Made by a program: the position numbers and the translations under genes. A stretch of 20,494 nucleotides of DNA. Source: a virus. Shown in pieces: positions 1 through 7,260 of this stretch. The notes under the pieces were generated by a model that did not search any database, was not told the origin of the DNA, and saw only the letters and a program-made list of their open reading frames with translations. Position 1 is the first letter of the stretch; the number at the start of each line of letters is the position of its first letter. The DNA is taken from positions 1-20,494 of IMG/VR virus record IMGVR_UViG_3300026457_000238; one strand, 5' to 3'.

Positions 1-1134
1 CCAGGCTTAGACTGGGGCAGTTTTACTCTCGCTATTACTGGCTTTGTCACTCGCAATGTCACCGGTAATACAGCGAGGGATATGATTCAAACAATGATAA
101 AGTCAGCCACTAAGAAACAGTGGAATGGCTGGTATCGTCGTATCCTTATTAAAGACTTGCGTTGTGGCGTAAGCGAAAAAACAATCAACAAAGTTGTGGA
201 GAAGAAATATGCTCACTATAGTGTGCCTGTGTTTAGTTGCCAGCTCGCTCACGATAGCGCAAATCATGAGGCTAAGGTGGTTGGAAAGAAACTTATCGAA
301 GTCAAACTTGATGGAGTACGAGTTATTACTATCGTCAGGGCCGACGGGCGTGTTGATATGTTTAGTCGTAACGGCAAAGAGCTTGTCAATTTTCCTCACA
401 TAGCAGAGCAGATTAGTGCAGTAGTTAAACAAGATCCTCCGCCATATGATTTGGTGCTAGACGGCGAAGTTATGTCTAGCAGTTTCCAAGATTTGATGAA
501 GCAGGTACACCGCAAGAGTGATGTACAAAGCGATGATGCTGTACTTAATTTGTTTGACGTACTACCTTTGTCAAACTTTGAACAAGGCTCTTGGGATAAA
601 AGCCAATCGGATCGTAGCGATATGGTCTACTACTGGCACAAGAAACATAAAGATGCGTTACCTAATGTAGCAGTTGTTGGACACGAACTTGTCGATCTCG
701 ATACTGATGCAGGTAAAAAACGTTTCAAAGAAATTAATCAAAAGGCAATCGATGGCGGTTACGAAGGTATTATGATCAAAGATCCTAATGCTGGATATGA
801 ATGTAAACGTAGTGTGGCTTGGCTTAAACTAAAGCCATTTATCGAAGTGTCATTGGCTGTTACAGCAGTAGAAGAAGGAACAGGTAAAAATGTCGGAAAA
901 CTTGGCGCTTTTGTTTGCGAAGGCAGAGACGATGGACGTGATATCATTGTTAATGTTGGTAGCGGTTTTACTGATGCTGATCGCGATGCTTATTGGTCCG
1001 GTCGTGAAGAGGTGGTTGGCAAAATCGTTGAGGTACGTGCTGACGCTATCACACAAAACCAGGATGGAAGTTACTCTTTACGCTTTCCGCGCTTCTTACA
1101 TTTTAGAGGGTTCCAAAGTGGCGAGAAAATTTGA
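1..1134 (+). CDS. ATP-dependent DNA ligase, 5' end outside window
   Basis: Seals nicks in duplex DNA through a lysyl-AMP intermediate during phage replication and repair. The frame is open from base 1 (377 codons visible), and the part before the first ATG at 82 (FTLAITGF, VTGNTARDM) resembles T4 gp30, so 82 is an internal methionine. Nucleotidyltransferase motifs run in order: motif I EVKLDGVR with the adenylated Lys encoded at 304-306, DGEV (motif III), YEGIMIKD (motif IV) and AWLKLKP (motif V), followed by an OB-fold-like C-terminus. T4 ligase has about 490 residues, so roughly the first hundred residues are probably missing from view. The next gene overlaps the end of this one. Family assignment is firm; orthology to gene 30 is inferred. 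Confidence 0.93.
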   Translation, partial: PGLDWGSFTLAITGFVTRNVTGNTARDMIQTMIKSATKKQWNGWYRRILIKDLRCGVSEKTINKVVEKKYAHYSVPVFSCQLAHDSANHEAKVVGKKLIEVKLDGVRVITIVRADGRVDMFSRNGKELVNFPHIAEQISAVVKQDPPPYDLVLDGEVMSSSFQDLMKQVHRKSDVQSDDAVLNLFDVLPLSNFEQGSWDKSQSDRSDMVYYWHKKHKDALPNVAVVGHELVDLDTDAGKKRFKEINQKAIDGGYEGIMIKDPNAGYECKRSVAWLKLKPFIEVSLAVTAVEEGTGKNVGKLGAFVCEGRDDGRDIIVNVGSGFTDADRDAYWSGREEVVGKIVEVRADAITQNQDGSYSLRFPRFLHFRGFQSGEKI

Positions 1135-1369
1135 TATCCGCAGAAGTATGCACAAGGATATGCTCTATGGAGCATTACTAGAACTTAGCCAAAACGGTAG
1201 AGTCTGGCACGAAAGTACTGTAAGTCCTGAATACAGTCACTTAACTGAAGACGGTAAGAATGCTATTATTCATGTAGTCGAAGAAATGTTTCGCGGATTG
1301 CAGACAATTCATAAACAAGAAGTCAAAGAAGAAGCCAAACGTCAAACGTTAGAAGGACTGAAGTCGTGA
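1118..1369 (+). CDS. Small conserved phage protein, unknown function
   Basis: An 83-residue protein. I chose GTG at 1118 because GAGGG at 1106-1110 lies 7 nt upstream; the longer open frame reaching back to 890 runs through the ligase gene and codes for unlikely sequence. It overlaps the ligase by 17 bp. The protein is charged and helical, with a motif YGALLELSQNGRVWHES, then SPEYSHLTEDGK and a Lys/Glu-rich C-terminus (KQEVKEEAKRQT). It resembles small proteins I recall from T4-like cyanophages that have no assigned function. No transmembrane segment or catalytic motif is visible. The overlap with the next gene (GTGA) indicates co-translation. Confidence 0.75.
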   Translation: MARKFDIRRSMHKDMLYGALLELSQNGRVWHESTVSPEYSHLTEDGKNAIIHVVEEMFRGLQTIHKQEVKEEAKRQTLEGLKS

Positions 1370-1620
1370 GTAAAGCAAAGCATAAACCTTATCAATGGAT
1401 TGATGGCGAAACTGCGGATCGAATTACTAGTCTTAATCTAAAAGACTATCGTGCTTACTTGAAAAAAGAATTACGTCAATGGAAAAAGAATCCTAAAACA
1501 GAATCAAATCCAGACGGCTATTGGTTACACCCTGAAGATGTTGTAATCAATATGCGTACCATTGAAGCATTAGATTTAATTATTAGCCATTTCCCTGAAA
1601 CCTCGGATGATATAAAATGA
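1366..1620 (+). CDS. Small conserved phage protein, unknown function
   Basis: An 84-residue protein starting at GTG 1366, whose GTGA overlaps the stop of the gene before it; the stop overlaps the next start as ATGA. The central part reads LNLKDYRAYLKKELRQWKKN and then PDGYWLHPEDV, followed by a helical end (MRTIEALDLIISHFPE). This pattern is familiar from hypothetical proteins of T4-like marine phages but carries no recognised domain. It is probably a soluble, mostly helical protein. The tight coupling on both sides says it is translated as part of the ligase operon. Confidence 0.75.
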   Translation: MSKAKHKPYQWIDGETADRITSLNLKDYRAYLKKELRQWKKNPKTESNPDGYWLHPEDVVINMRTIEALDLIISHFPETSDDIK

Positions 1621-2099
1621 CAGAAGATCAAGAGTATAACGAATACGAAGCCTTTGCTAAACGTATGGAAGAAAGATTTCCATTAATGTTTGCGGAACGC
1701 TACGGCGGATTTGCTGTAGGTAAAGGTTGGTGGCCTATCCTAGAAAATCTCTGTGCCAATATACAGGGCAGGATTGATTGGGCAAAGAAGCAACACGATT
1801 GGGACGTTGAAAATAAAAAAGAACCTGCTCGTGAACTTATTCCGCAGGTAGTTGTAGAACAAATTAAAGAAAAGTTTGGCGGGCTTCGTTTCTATTATCA
1901 AGGCGGTGACGAATACATTCACGGCATGGTTACCATGGCAGAATCCTGGGCAGACTCTTGTTGCGAAGAATGTTGTGCTCCTGGCAAACGTAGAGATGGC
2001 GGATGGATTCGTACGCTATGCGATATGCACGAAGCAGAGTATCAGAAAAAACGTCAATCACCCGAGGATTATGCCAAACAAAACGGTTTAGAACTTTAA
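1617..2099 (+). CDS. Conserved phage protein with Cys-rich (zinc-ribbon-like) end
   Basis: A 160-residue protein. The N-terminal half is acidic and aromatic (NEYEAFAKRMEERFPLMF). The second half has the block IKEKFGGLRFYYQGGDEY followed by a cysteine cluster SCCEECCAPGKR and a later C-D-M-H, a possible metal-binding ribbon. Proteins with the same order (KEKFG-LRFYY, helix, CE-CG, W-x-x-TLC-x-x-H) occur in many tailed phages without known function. Metal binding is inferred from the cysteines and histidine only. It starts by ATGA overlap with the previous gene. Confidence 0.78.
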   Translation: MTEDQEYNEYEAFAKRMEERFPLMFAERYGGFAVGKGWWPILENLCANIQGRIDWAKKQHDWDVENKKEPARELIPQVVVEQIKEKFGGLRFYYQGGDEYIHGMVTMAESWADSCCEECCAPGKRRDGGWIRTLCDMHEAEYQKKRQSPEDYAKQNGLEL

Positions 2100-2110
2100 G
2101 GAGAAGTAGC

Positions 2111-2614
2111 ATGGCAACCTGGACAGTAAGAACTTATTACAAAAAGAGTGTACAAGAAGTTGAATTTTGGGTTCAACGAGAAGGTAAAGGCAGAATTACT
2201 ACCACCAATGGATTCCGTTGGGGAGAATGGTCAGTAGAAACCAGTGACGACAATCCTCCAGAATTTGAATTTACAGAAGTTCCTGGAGGCGATGGCCGAA
2301 AAGACAGCATCAATATGCTAGACTGCTCATACAATAATATTGAAGAAGTTGAACTTATCAGTATGGACGACGGTGGTTGCTGGTATGATATCGAGTTTGA
2401 TGGCCTAACAGAAGAAGAGGAAGAAGAACTGCAAGAGTTTATCGACGAGAATAGCATTTACGATTTAGAAGATCGCGAAGATTCATGGTATCAAGATGAA
2501 ACTGAATGGTGGATTTGGGGTCCTATTGAGATTAAAAACGAAGACGGCGAAACTGTACGCATCATCTGTGCAGATGAAGACGGTAATGTTATTGACTTTA
2601 AGGACGAAGAATGA
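2111..2614 (+). CDS. Highly acidic phage protein, paralogue of the gene at 2836
   Basis: A 167-residue protein. Start ATG 2111 is set by AAGGAG at 2098-2103, 7 nt upstream; the open frame extends back to 2003 but only through the preceding gene. I count about 49 Asp/Glu against about 13 Lys/Arg, so the net charge is strongly negative. The first third is beta-like (WTVRTYYKKSVQEVEFWVQR), the middle has GGCWYDIEFDGLTEEEEEE and the end GPIEIKNEDGETVRI. The same plan (C-W-aromatic, acidic, TEEE helix, beta end with DDG/EDG) recurs in the protein at 2836, so the two are probably an old duplication. Function is unknown. A DNA-mimic role is possible on charge alone but not shown. Confidence 0.75.
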   Translation: MATWTVRTYYKKSVQEVEFWVQREGKGRITTTNGFRWGEWSVETSDDNPPEFEFTEVPGGDGRKDSINMLDCSYNNIEEVELISMDDGGCWYDIEFDGLTEEEEEELQEFIDENSIYDLEDREDSWYQDETEWWIWGPIEIKNEDGETVRIICADEDGNVIDFKDEE

Positions 2615-2832
2615 ACGAACGAATTCAACAACTTGAGCAACAGGCTCGTATCTATGCTGTCAAGCAAAACGAAACTACAGCAATGCCGTATAGTCAAGCA
2701 TACGCAGAAAAGTATGTAGAGTTGATGGAACGAATGGTGTTGGATGCAATGGTAGAATCTGAATGGTTTCATGGCAAGGCAACCAATAATCAGCGAACCC
2801 AAGCGTATGTGGCAAGAACATTTCGGAGTTGA
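2611..2832 (+). CDS. Small hypothetical protein between the acidic paralogues
   Basis: A 73-residue protein that starts in the ATGA overlap with the acidic gene and ends 3 bp before the next ATG. It is mostly helical: an N-terminal Gln/Glu-rich helix (NERIQQLEQQARIYAVKQ), then YAEKYVELMERMVLDAMV and a short basic end. I do not recognise the family. Its position between two related acidic genes, with coupled translation, suggests it may act with them, but nothing in the sequence gives a function. Confidence 0.65.
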   Translation: MNERIQQLEQQARIYAVKQNETTAMPYSQAYAEKYVELMERMVLDAMVESEWFHGKATNNQRTQAYVARTFRS

Positions 2833-2835
2833 AGA

Positions 2836-3375
2836 ATGAGCAAAGTATATCTGATCAAACCGTTAGAAAAGAAAAGTATCTGCTGGCACATTGAAATGTA
2901 CCGCGAAAATGCGGATGGTTCAATTAGTTGGTTCAACATCGATGATCACTATCGTTGGGGTCAAGGGTTTGTTGAAGAAGACATGGATTGTAACTTGCCT
3001 TTAGAAGGCGATGCTCAAGCACACGCTAAGACAGACTGCGGTTGGGGGTCTGAATTAGATGACCAACACGCTTGTTGGTTTGAATTTAGCGATGATATCA
3101 CTGAAGAAGAGCAAGAACAAATTAAAGAGTGTTACCTAGAAGGCGATCCAGACGATGACGACGAGCGCAGTGGTGCGGCTTGGTTGTTTGAAGGCAATCA
3201 TGATTGGCAAGTTGAAGATGACTACCTAGTTATCGACGCTCCTTTCCAAGTCAGTCTCTGTGAAGATGACGGTACTGTTGTTGAAGAAAACGTTAAATTA
3301 CGTACTAGAGAAGAACTTGCTGAGTCTGTTCGAAAATGGCAGGAAGAAAATGGGAACAATAAGTGGCCGTTTTAA
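2836..3375 (+). CDS. Highly acidic phage protein, paralogue of the gene at 2111
   Basis: A 179-residue protein starting at ATG 2836, with GGAG at 2825-2828 as ribosome site. It is rich in Asp, Glu and Trp: IEMYRENADGSISWFNIDD near the N-terminus, CWFEFSDDITEEEQEQIKE in the middle, a run DPDDDDE, and a beta-like end PFQVSLCEDDGTVVEENV followed by a short helix. The middle and end align by eye with the protein at 2111 (CW-x-EF, ITEEE, EDDG), so I call them paralogues. Catalytic residues are not apparent. Function unknown. Confidence 0.75.
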   Translation: MSKVYLIKPLEKKSICWHIEMYRENADGSISWFNIDDHYRWGQGFVEEDMDCNLPLEGDAQAHAKTDCGWGSELDDQHACWFEFSDDITEEEQEQIKECYLEGDPDDDDERSGAAWLFEGNHDWQVEDDYLVIDAPFQVSLCEDDGTVVEENVKLRTREELAESVRKWQEENGNNKWPF

Positions 3376-3745
3376 TTGGCCTGTAACTATGCCCACTCCA
3401 AACAATTACAATAATAATCCTCCGGGTCATTACAAACATCAATATAATTTAATCGATGACAAGGTTGTAGAGTTCAAAGAACTAATTGTACATCGATTTA
3501 AAATGGGAGATGTGGAAGATCCAGACCTGTATGCCGCACAACCATTATTAGAATGGCAGGAAAGCGAATCGGGTAAATGGGTTATGAGTCACGCTGTAGA
3601 AACTCCTATATGGCATAGACATATGGCTCCAATGAACTATCATACCGATTATGCTATAACAGCCAAACTAACTGCTCAAGATGCTACATTTTTTATATTA
3701 AAATGGGGCAATAGCATTGACAGAATCGGTACATTTCAAGTATAA
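3350..3745 (+). CDS. Conserved phage protein, unknown function
   Basis: About 131 residues from ATG 3350, which has AGGAAG close upstream (3341-3346) and overlaps the previous gene. A second possible start, ATG 3389, gives 118 residues beginning MPTPNNYNNNPPGHYK; it has no clear Shine-Dalgarno site but lies just after the previous stop. The frame reaches further back (3260) only through the acidic gene. The body has EFKELIVHRFKMGD, then LEWQESESGKWVMSHA, then WHRHMAPMNYHTDYAITA and an end FILKWG. I know this as a recurrent unannotated T4-like phage protein. Its 3' end carries the promoter for the next gene. Confidence 0.7.
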   Translation: MGTISGRFNWPVTMPTPNNYNNNPPGHYKHQYNLIDDKVVEFKELIVHRFKMGDVEDPDLYAAQPLLEWQESESGKWVMSHAVETPIWHRHMAPMNYHTDYAITAKLTAQDATFFILKWGNSIDRIGTFQV

Positions 3746-3746
3746 T
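3717..3746 (+). promoter_or_regulatory. sigma70-type promoter abutting the phosphoesterase start
   Basis: TTGACA at 3717-3722 and TATAAT at 3741-3746 are separated by 18 bp. With TATAAT at -12 to -7, the expected transcription start falls at about 3753, which is the A of the phosphoesterase ATG. The promoter lies inside the 3' end of the preceding gene. Both hexamers are perfect consensus, so recognition by host housekeeping RNA polymerase is likely. Confidence 0.8.
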
Positions 3747-3752
3747 ACTAGT

Positions 3753-4604
3753 ATGAAAATTAAACTTGTGTCAGATCTCCATTTAGAGTTTAGCGACATC
3801 AATATCCAAAATGATCAGGATTACGATGTGCTTATTCTTGCCGGCGATATTATGATTGCAGAGGAACTCTACGACCATCCTGTTGTGCCCAGCATCTACG
3901 AGTATGGTGCGTTTGCTGACCTTGGACGTAAACAACAAAGGGTAGCTCGCTTTCGTGACTTTTTGAAACGTTGCAGTTTCCAATTCCCAAATACAATTTA
4001 CGTAGCGGGTAACCATGAATTCTATCACGGTAAATGGAATCGTACACTTACTGTACTATCTGAGGAGTGCGCTCAGTTCCCTAATGTCTACTTCTTGGAG
4101 GCAGGCTCAAAGAAAATTGATGATGTAACATTTATTGGTGGTACATTGTGGACTGACATGAACAAAGGTGATCCTTTGACACTCCATGCTGTGCGGGATA
4201 TGATGAATGACTTTCGTGTTATCAAAAAGGAAGAAGAAGGTTACACTAACCTTAAGCCACATGATACTGTTATCCGTCATCGTCATATGCTTGGCTACAT
4301 CAAAAATGTAGTAGCAGAACGCCCTGACGAAAAGTTTGTTGTAGTAGGACATCATTCGCCGAGTTTCCAAAGTGTACACGAACAGTACAGAGGTGAAACA
4401 CTAATGAACGGTGCTTACCACAGTGATTTGAGTGAGTTCATCTTGGATCGTCCACAAATCAAACTGTGGGTACACGGTCACACTCATCATTGTTTTGATT
4501 ATATGATTGGTGAAACAAGAGTTGTGTGTAATCCACGTGGTTACGAATCAGATGGTTACAGCGAAGATAGTGGCTGGAACCCTAACATAGTATTGGAAGT
4601 ATAA
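3753..4604 (+). CDS. Calcineurin-like metallophosphoesterase
   Basis: A 283-residue cytoplasmic enzyme of the binuclear metallophosphatase superfamily; the substrate (phosphodiester, nucleotide or phosphoprotein) cannot be read from the sequence. All family motifs are present in order: SDLHLE with D8 and H10, GD at 31-32, GNHE at 86-89, GHHSP at 199-203 and HGHTHH at 241-246. Start ATG 3753 is chosen because the open frame upstream (TTG 3717) coincides with a promoter. No Shine-Dalgarno site precedes the ATG, consistent with a leaderless message. The stop overlaps the next start (TAATG). It opens a long rightward operon. Confidence 0.88.
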   Translation: MKIKLVSDLHLEFSDINIQNDQDYDVLILAGDIMIAEELYDHPVVPSIYEYGAFADLGRKQQRVARFRDFLKRCSFQFPNTIYVAGNHEFYHGKWNRTLTVLSEECAQFPNVYFLEAGSKKIDDVTFIGGTLWTDMNKGDPLTLHAVRDMMNDFRVIKKEEEGYTNLKPHDTVIRHRHMLGYIKNVVAERPDEKFVVVGHHSPSFQSVHEQYRGETLMNGAYHSDLSEFILDRPQIKLWVHGHTHHCFDYMIGETRVVCNPRGYESDGYSEDSGWNPNIVLEV

Positions 4605-5029
4605 TGAAAGTTGGATTAAGTTATAGCCGTTGTGTTCGAGACATTGTTGATGGTGTTGTAGATATCAATGATGTTCTTGTTCTCATTACTCGTACGGACT
4701 TTGATCCGCATAACGATGAACAATGGGGCAATATTTGGGAAGGCTACGGCGGTGGTCGTAGTGCGGGCAGTATCTGGAGTAACCCAGAATGGACTGGTTA
4801 TCATAACGAACAACAGTTTCGTGATATTAGCATCGAATTGTATGATTCGGGTAAAATGCACCAGCCAAGAAAGTTTGGCGCACATCCAAGTCGTCGCCCA
4901 GAGATTTGGTTAGAAACAGTTTTGCCTAGCAGTGAGTTGGCTACTAATCCCGCGGCCAAGGCGGCATGGGATAAATTTCAAACAGTGGCTGGACTAACTA
5001 ATGTAGAATTAGATAAGGAGTATAAATGA
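4604..5029 (+). CDS. Conserved phage protein (RCVRDIVDG type), unknown function
   Basis: A 141-residue protein whose start overlaps the phosphoesterase stop (TAATG). The N-terminus reads MKVGLSYSRCVRDIVDG and then DINDVLVLITRTDFDP, a pattern I know from many tailed-phage proteins of unknown function, including T4-like phages. A Gly/Trp-rich middle (WGNIWEGYGGGRSAG, WSNPEWTGY) is followed by LYDSGKMHQPRKFGAHP and WLETVLP. No standard catalytic motif is recognised. The stop overlaps the next start (ATGA). Confidence 0.78.
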   Translation: MKVGLSYSRCVRDIVDGVVDINDVLVLITRTDFDPHNDEQWGNIWEGYGGGRSAGSIWSNPEWTGYHNEQQFRDISIELYDSGKMHQPRKFGAHPSRRPEIWLETVLPSSELATNPAAKAAWDKFQTVAGLTNVELDKEYK

Positions 5030-5415
5030 TTAAAGGTATTAATTCTAGTGGAAGATTTGTTACTGTATCTGGTGGCCAGCCCAGCAGTAACTATATTAGT
5101 CCTGGCTCCAGTGGTGCAGGTATGTTGCGGTATAACCCTAACACGAGTGCTATGGAAGTCAACGATGGCAATTCATGGCAACAACTAAACATGAATTATG
5201 CCACTGTTGAACTTACACAAGAAGCAGAAAGTTTGTTAGAGTGGGCACGTGAACAGCGTAGTAAGCAACAGGCCAGAAAATATGCCGCAGAAAATAATCC
5301 CGCACTGAAGAAAGCATATGAAGCAATTCAACGTGCAGAAGAAAACTTTGATTTATTAGAAGCCATTGCTGGCAAATATGAATCCGAATCAGAACAAGTA
5401 CAGAGTGCGCCATGA
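5026..5415 (+). CDS. Phage protein with fibre-like head and coiled-coil end
   Basis: A 129-residue protein starting at ATG 5026 with AAGGAG at 5014-5019. The first part is Ser/Gly-rich and ends in MLRYNPNTSAMEVNDGNSW, a short beta motif often found in phage structural and tail-fibre proteins. The second part (from about residue 60) is an Ala/Glu/Lys-rich helix that probably forms a coiled coil (KKAYEAIQRAEENFDLLEAI). A minor virion or assembly role is plausible but inferred. It sits in a coupled operon with ATGA junctions on both sides. Confidence 0.7.
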   Translation: MIKGINSSGRFVTVSGGQPSSNYISPGSSGAGMLRYNPNTSAMEVNDGNSWQQLNMNYATVELTQEAESLLEWAREQRSKQQARKYAAENNPALKKAYEAIQRAEENFDLLEAIAGKYESESEQVQSAP

Positions 5416-5648
5416 GTAATATTAAAGTGAGATACGATGCTACCTGCGAAGTTAAACAGGAAAGTTCGGGTAGAGTTGTTCAAGCAGATGTTATGGCATT
5501 CAATGAAGGTCGTAACTTAACTGTGGTAATGAACAAAAGTGTTAAACTATTAATGAACTGGAATGGCAGAGTTTACGAAGGTCGTATGGCCGGAATGGAT
5601 TTTATTAGTAACGGACCAAAAGGTCAAAAATATACAGAGGGCAGATAA
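5412..5648 (+). CDS. Small conserved phage beta protein, unknown function
   Basis: A 78-residue protein with coupled ends (ATGA at its start, TAATG at its stop). It looks all-beta: NIKVRYDATCEVKQESSGR, then NLTVVMNKSVKLLMNWNGRV and YEGRMAGMDFISNGP. Similar short proteins occur in T4-like marine phages without known function. No metal or catalytic motif is visible. Confidence 0.7.
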   Translation: MSNIKVRYDATCEVKQESSGRVVQADVMAFNEGRNLTVVMNKSVKLLMNWNGRVYEGRMAGMDFISNGPKGQKYTEGR

Positions 5649-6364
5649 TGAACGTTGTAGTTTCAGATCTTGATAATATTTTTTCCGCAACTTATAAAGA
5701 AAAAGCCACGGAGTTTCAAGAAGATCCACTGGTGTTGTCTGTAAGTCTAAAAGAACTTATGGAGGGAAATCCAGGTTCTTTTTATTCCATGGAAGACGAC
5801 CGTGTAAAAAATAATATCAAAGATGAAACTAGAACATTAGCCGAAAAGATTAGAAAATATTACGGTAAGAAATACTTTTGGTCTAATCTTACTAATGCTA
5901 GAAATATCAGTGACTTTAGAAGTCGTGTTTGCTATTTGTTAGAAAATCGTATTCATACCTGCGAAGGCAAAGACCTAGGTATATATTATAAACTTCCTTA
6001 CTTTTACGAAGAAGATATGATATACGATGATTTCAAAAAACAATATAACACCACAGATGTTCCACGTATAATTCGTGGTATGGGTAAGCCTGTTAAGAGT
6101 CAACTAAAATTAAAGTATTTGAAGACTACTTCTAGCAGACAACAGAAGCGAAATATTAATCGTTTTTGGTTTACAGATGACCGTTATCTATACAACATCG
6201 AAGTAGCCAGCGATAATCCTTTATTGGAGATGTTTAAGCAGTTAGTTGTTGACAAGACTGAAGTTGCGTTTGATACCTTCTATGAAGTTGACAGGATAGA
6301 TCAATTGTATTTTTATAAACTTTTTAATTTTACGTTAGCAAAGGAACATAATGAAATTTCGTAA
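5648..6364 (+). CDS. Hypothetical protein, not recognised
   Basis: A 238-residue soluble protein that I do not recognise. It is rich in Tyr, Phe, Lys and Asp. It starts MNVVVSDLDNIFSATYKEK, has a basic central stretch (GKPVKSQLKLKYLKTTSSRQ, QKRNINRFWF) and ends in a helical [14 protein letters not shown]. The start overlaps the preceding stop (TAATG) and the end overlaps the next gene by 14 bp. The basic middle could bind nucleic acid, but no fold can be assigned. It is the least familiar gene of this operon. Confidence 0.65.
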   Translation: MNVVVSDLDNIFSATYKEKATEFQEDPLVLSVSLKELMEGNPGSFYSMEDDRVKNNIKDETRTLAEKIRKYYGKKYFWSNLTNARNISDFRSRVCYLLENRIHTCEGKDLGIYYKLPYFYEEDMIYDDFKKQYNTTDVPRIIRGMGKPVKSQLKLKYLKTTSSRQQKRNINRFWFTDDRYLYNIEVASDNPLLEMFKQLVVDKTEVAFDTFYEVDRIDQLYFYKLFNFTLAKEHNEIS

Positions 6365-6635
6365 GAAGCCTGTGATTATCGAGGCTGTACAATTTTTTTA
6401 CACAGACGAATCTGTTGCACAGTTAGAAGAATTCTGCGGAGAATCTCTAGGCAACATTCGCAAAGAACATAACAATGATCCAGCCGAAGCAGAAATACGC
6501 ACATTAGAAGACGGTATAGGTTTAACAGTTAAACATATTGCCACCGAAGGCGATTGGATTATTAAAGGAGTGCAGGGCGAGTTCTATGCCTGCAAGCCAG
6601 ATATTTTTGAACAAACTTACGAAAAGGTAGAATAA
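6351..6635 (+). CDS. Small phage protein with PGDYG-like domain
   Basis: A 94-residue protein starting at ATG 6351, preceded by AAGGA at 6341-6345. It begins [16 protein letters not shown] and ends [20 protein letters not shown] followed by EQTYE. This is a very common phage and prophage layout (KFRKKPV at the front, GDWIIKG-x-GEFYPCKPDIF-x-x-TY at the back), related to the PGDYG domain family. The biochemical role is unknown. Some members may bind ligands or proteins through the beta end. It lies just before clpP. Confidence 0.8.
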   Translation: MKFRKKPVIIEAVQFFYTDESVAQLEEFCGESLGNIRKEHNNDPAEAEIRTLEDGIGLTVKHIATEGDWIIKGVQGEFYACKPDIFEQTYEKVE

Positions 6636-6636
6636 G

Positions 6637-7260
6637 ATGCCACATTTGGTGCCAATGGTAGTAGAGTCCACAAACAAAGGCGAACGTGCCTATGACATTT
6701 ATTCACGTCTATTAAAGGATCGTGTAATTATGTTAGACACCGACGTCAATGAACATTCAGCCAGTGTGATTGTGGCACAACTGCTATTCCTCGAAAGTGA
6801 GAATAGCGAAAAAGACATTAGTCTGTTTATTAACAGTCCTGGTGGAAGTGTAACTGCGGGACTGGCTATTTACGATACCATGCAGTTTATCAAACCAGAT
6901 GTTGCCACTTACGTAGTTGGGCAGGCCGCAAGTATGGGATCATTCCTAGCGTCTGCTGGTGCAAAAGGTAAACGATTTGTATTGCCAGAAAGTCGCACAA
7001 TGATTCATCGTGTTAGTTCAGGAACTCCTGGCACACGTGGTAGCGTACACGTACAAGAACTACAGTTCGAAGATGCTAAACGTACTTACGAGGAAAGTCA
7101 GCGTATCAACAAACGTCTAACTGAATTGTATGTTAAACACAATACGGCAGGTAAAACCTATGACGAAATGTTTGGCGACATGAAGTTTGATACATTCTTA
7201 TCTGCACAACAGGCTGTTGAATATGGACTTGCAGATAAAGTAATTGAGAAACGTGAATGA
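6637..7260 (+). CDS. clpP: ClpP-type serine protease subunit
   Basis: A 207-residue protein of bacterial ClpP length. ClpP forms a barrel that degrades proteins fed by an AAA+ unfoldase such as ClpX or ClpA. The catalytic triad is intact: Ser99 in [17 protein letters not shown], His124 in PESRTMIHR and Asp185 in [19 protein letters not shown]. The oligomer and oxyanion block [18 protein letters not shown] is present. The N-terminus is short and looks like a near-mature form. No ClpX is in the window, so it may use a host unfoldase, compete with host ClpP, or cleave phage proteins; it is not the usual prohead-protease fusion. It is co-translated with the next gene by ATGA overlap. Confidence 0.93.
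   Translation: MPHLVPMVVESTNKGERAYDIYSRLLKDRVIMLDTDVNEHSASVIVAQLLFLESENSEKDISLFINSPGGSVTAGLAIYDTMQFIKPDVATYVVGQAASMGSFLASAGAKGKRFVLPESRTMIHRVSSGTPGTRGSVHVQELQFEDAKRTYEESQRINKRLTELYVKHNTAGKTYDEMFGDMKFDTFLSAQQAVEYGLADKVIEKRE

Noticed and set aside
890-1117. Upstream extension of the gene at 1118 into the ligase
   Set aside because: It runs in another frame of the ligase motifs; GTG 1118 has a proper ribosome site.
2003-2110. Upstream extension of the acidic gene at 2111
   Set aside because: It lies within the Cys-rich gene; AAGGAG and ATG 2111 explain the start.
6288-6319. TTGACA followed by TATAAA before the gene at 6351
   Set aside because: The spacing is 20 bp and no better -10 is present; the downstream gene is coupled to the previous one.
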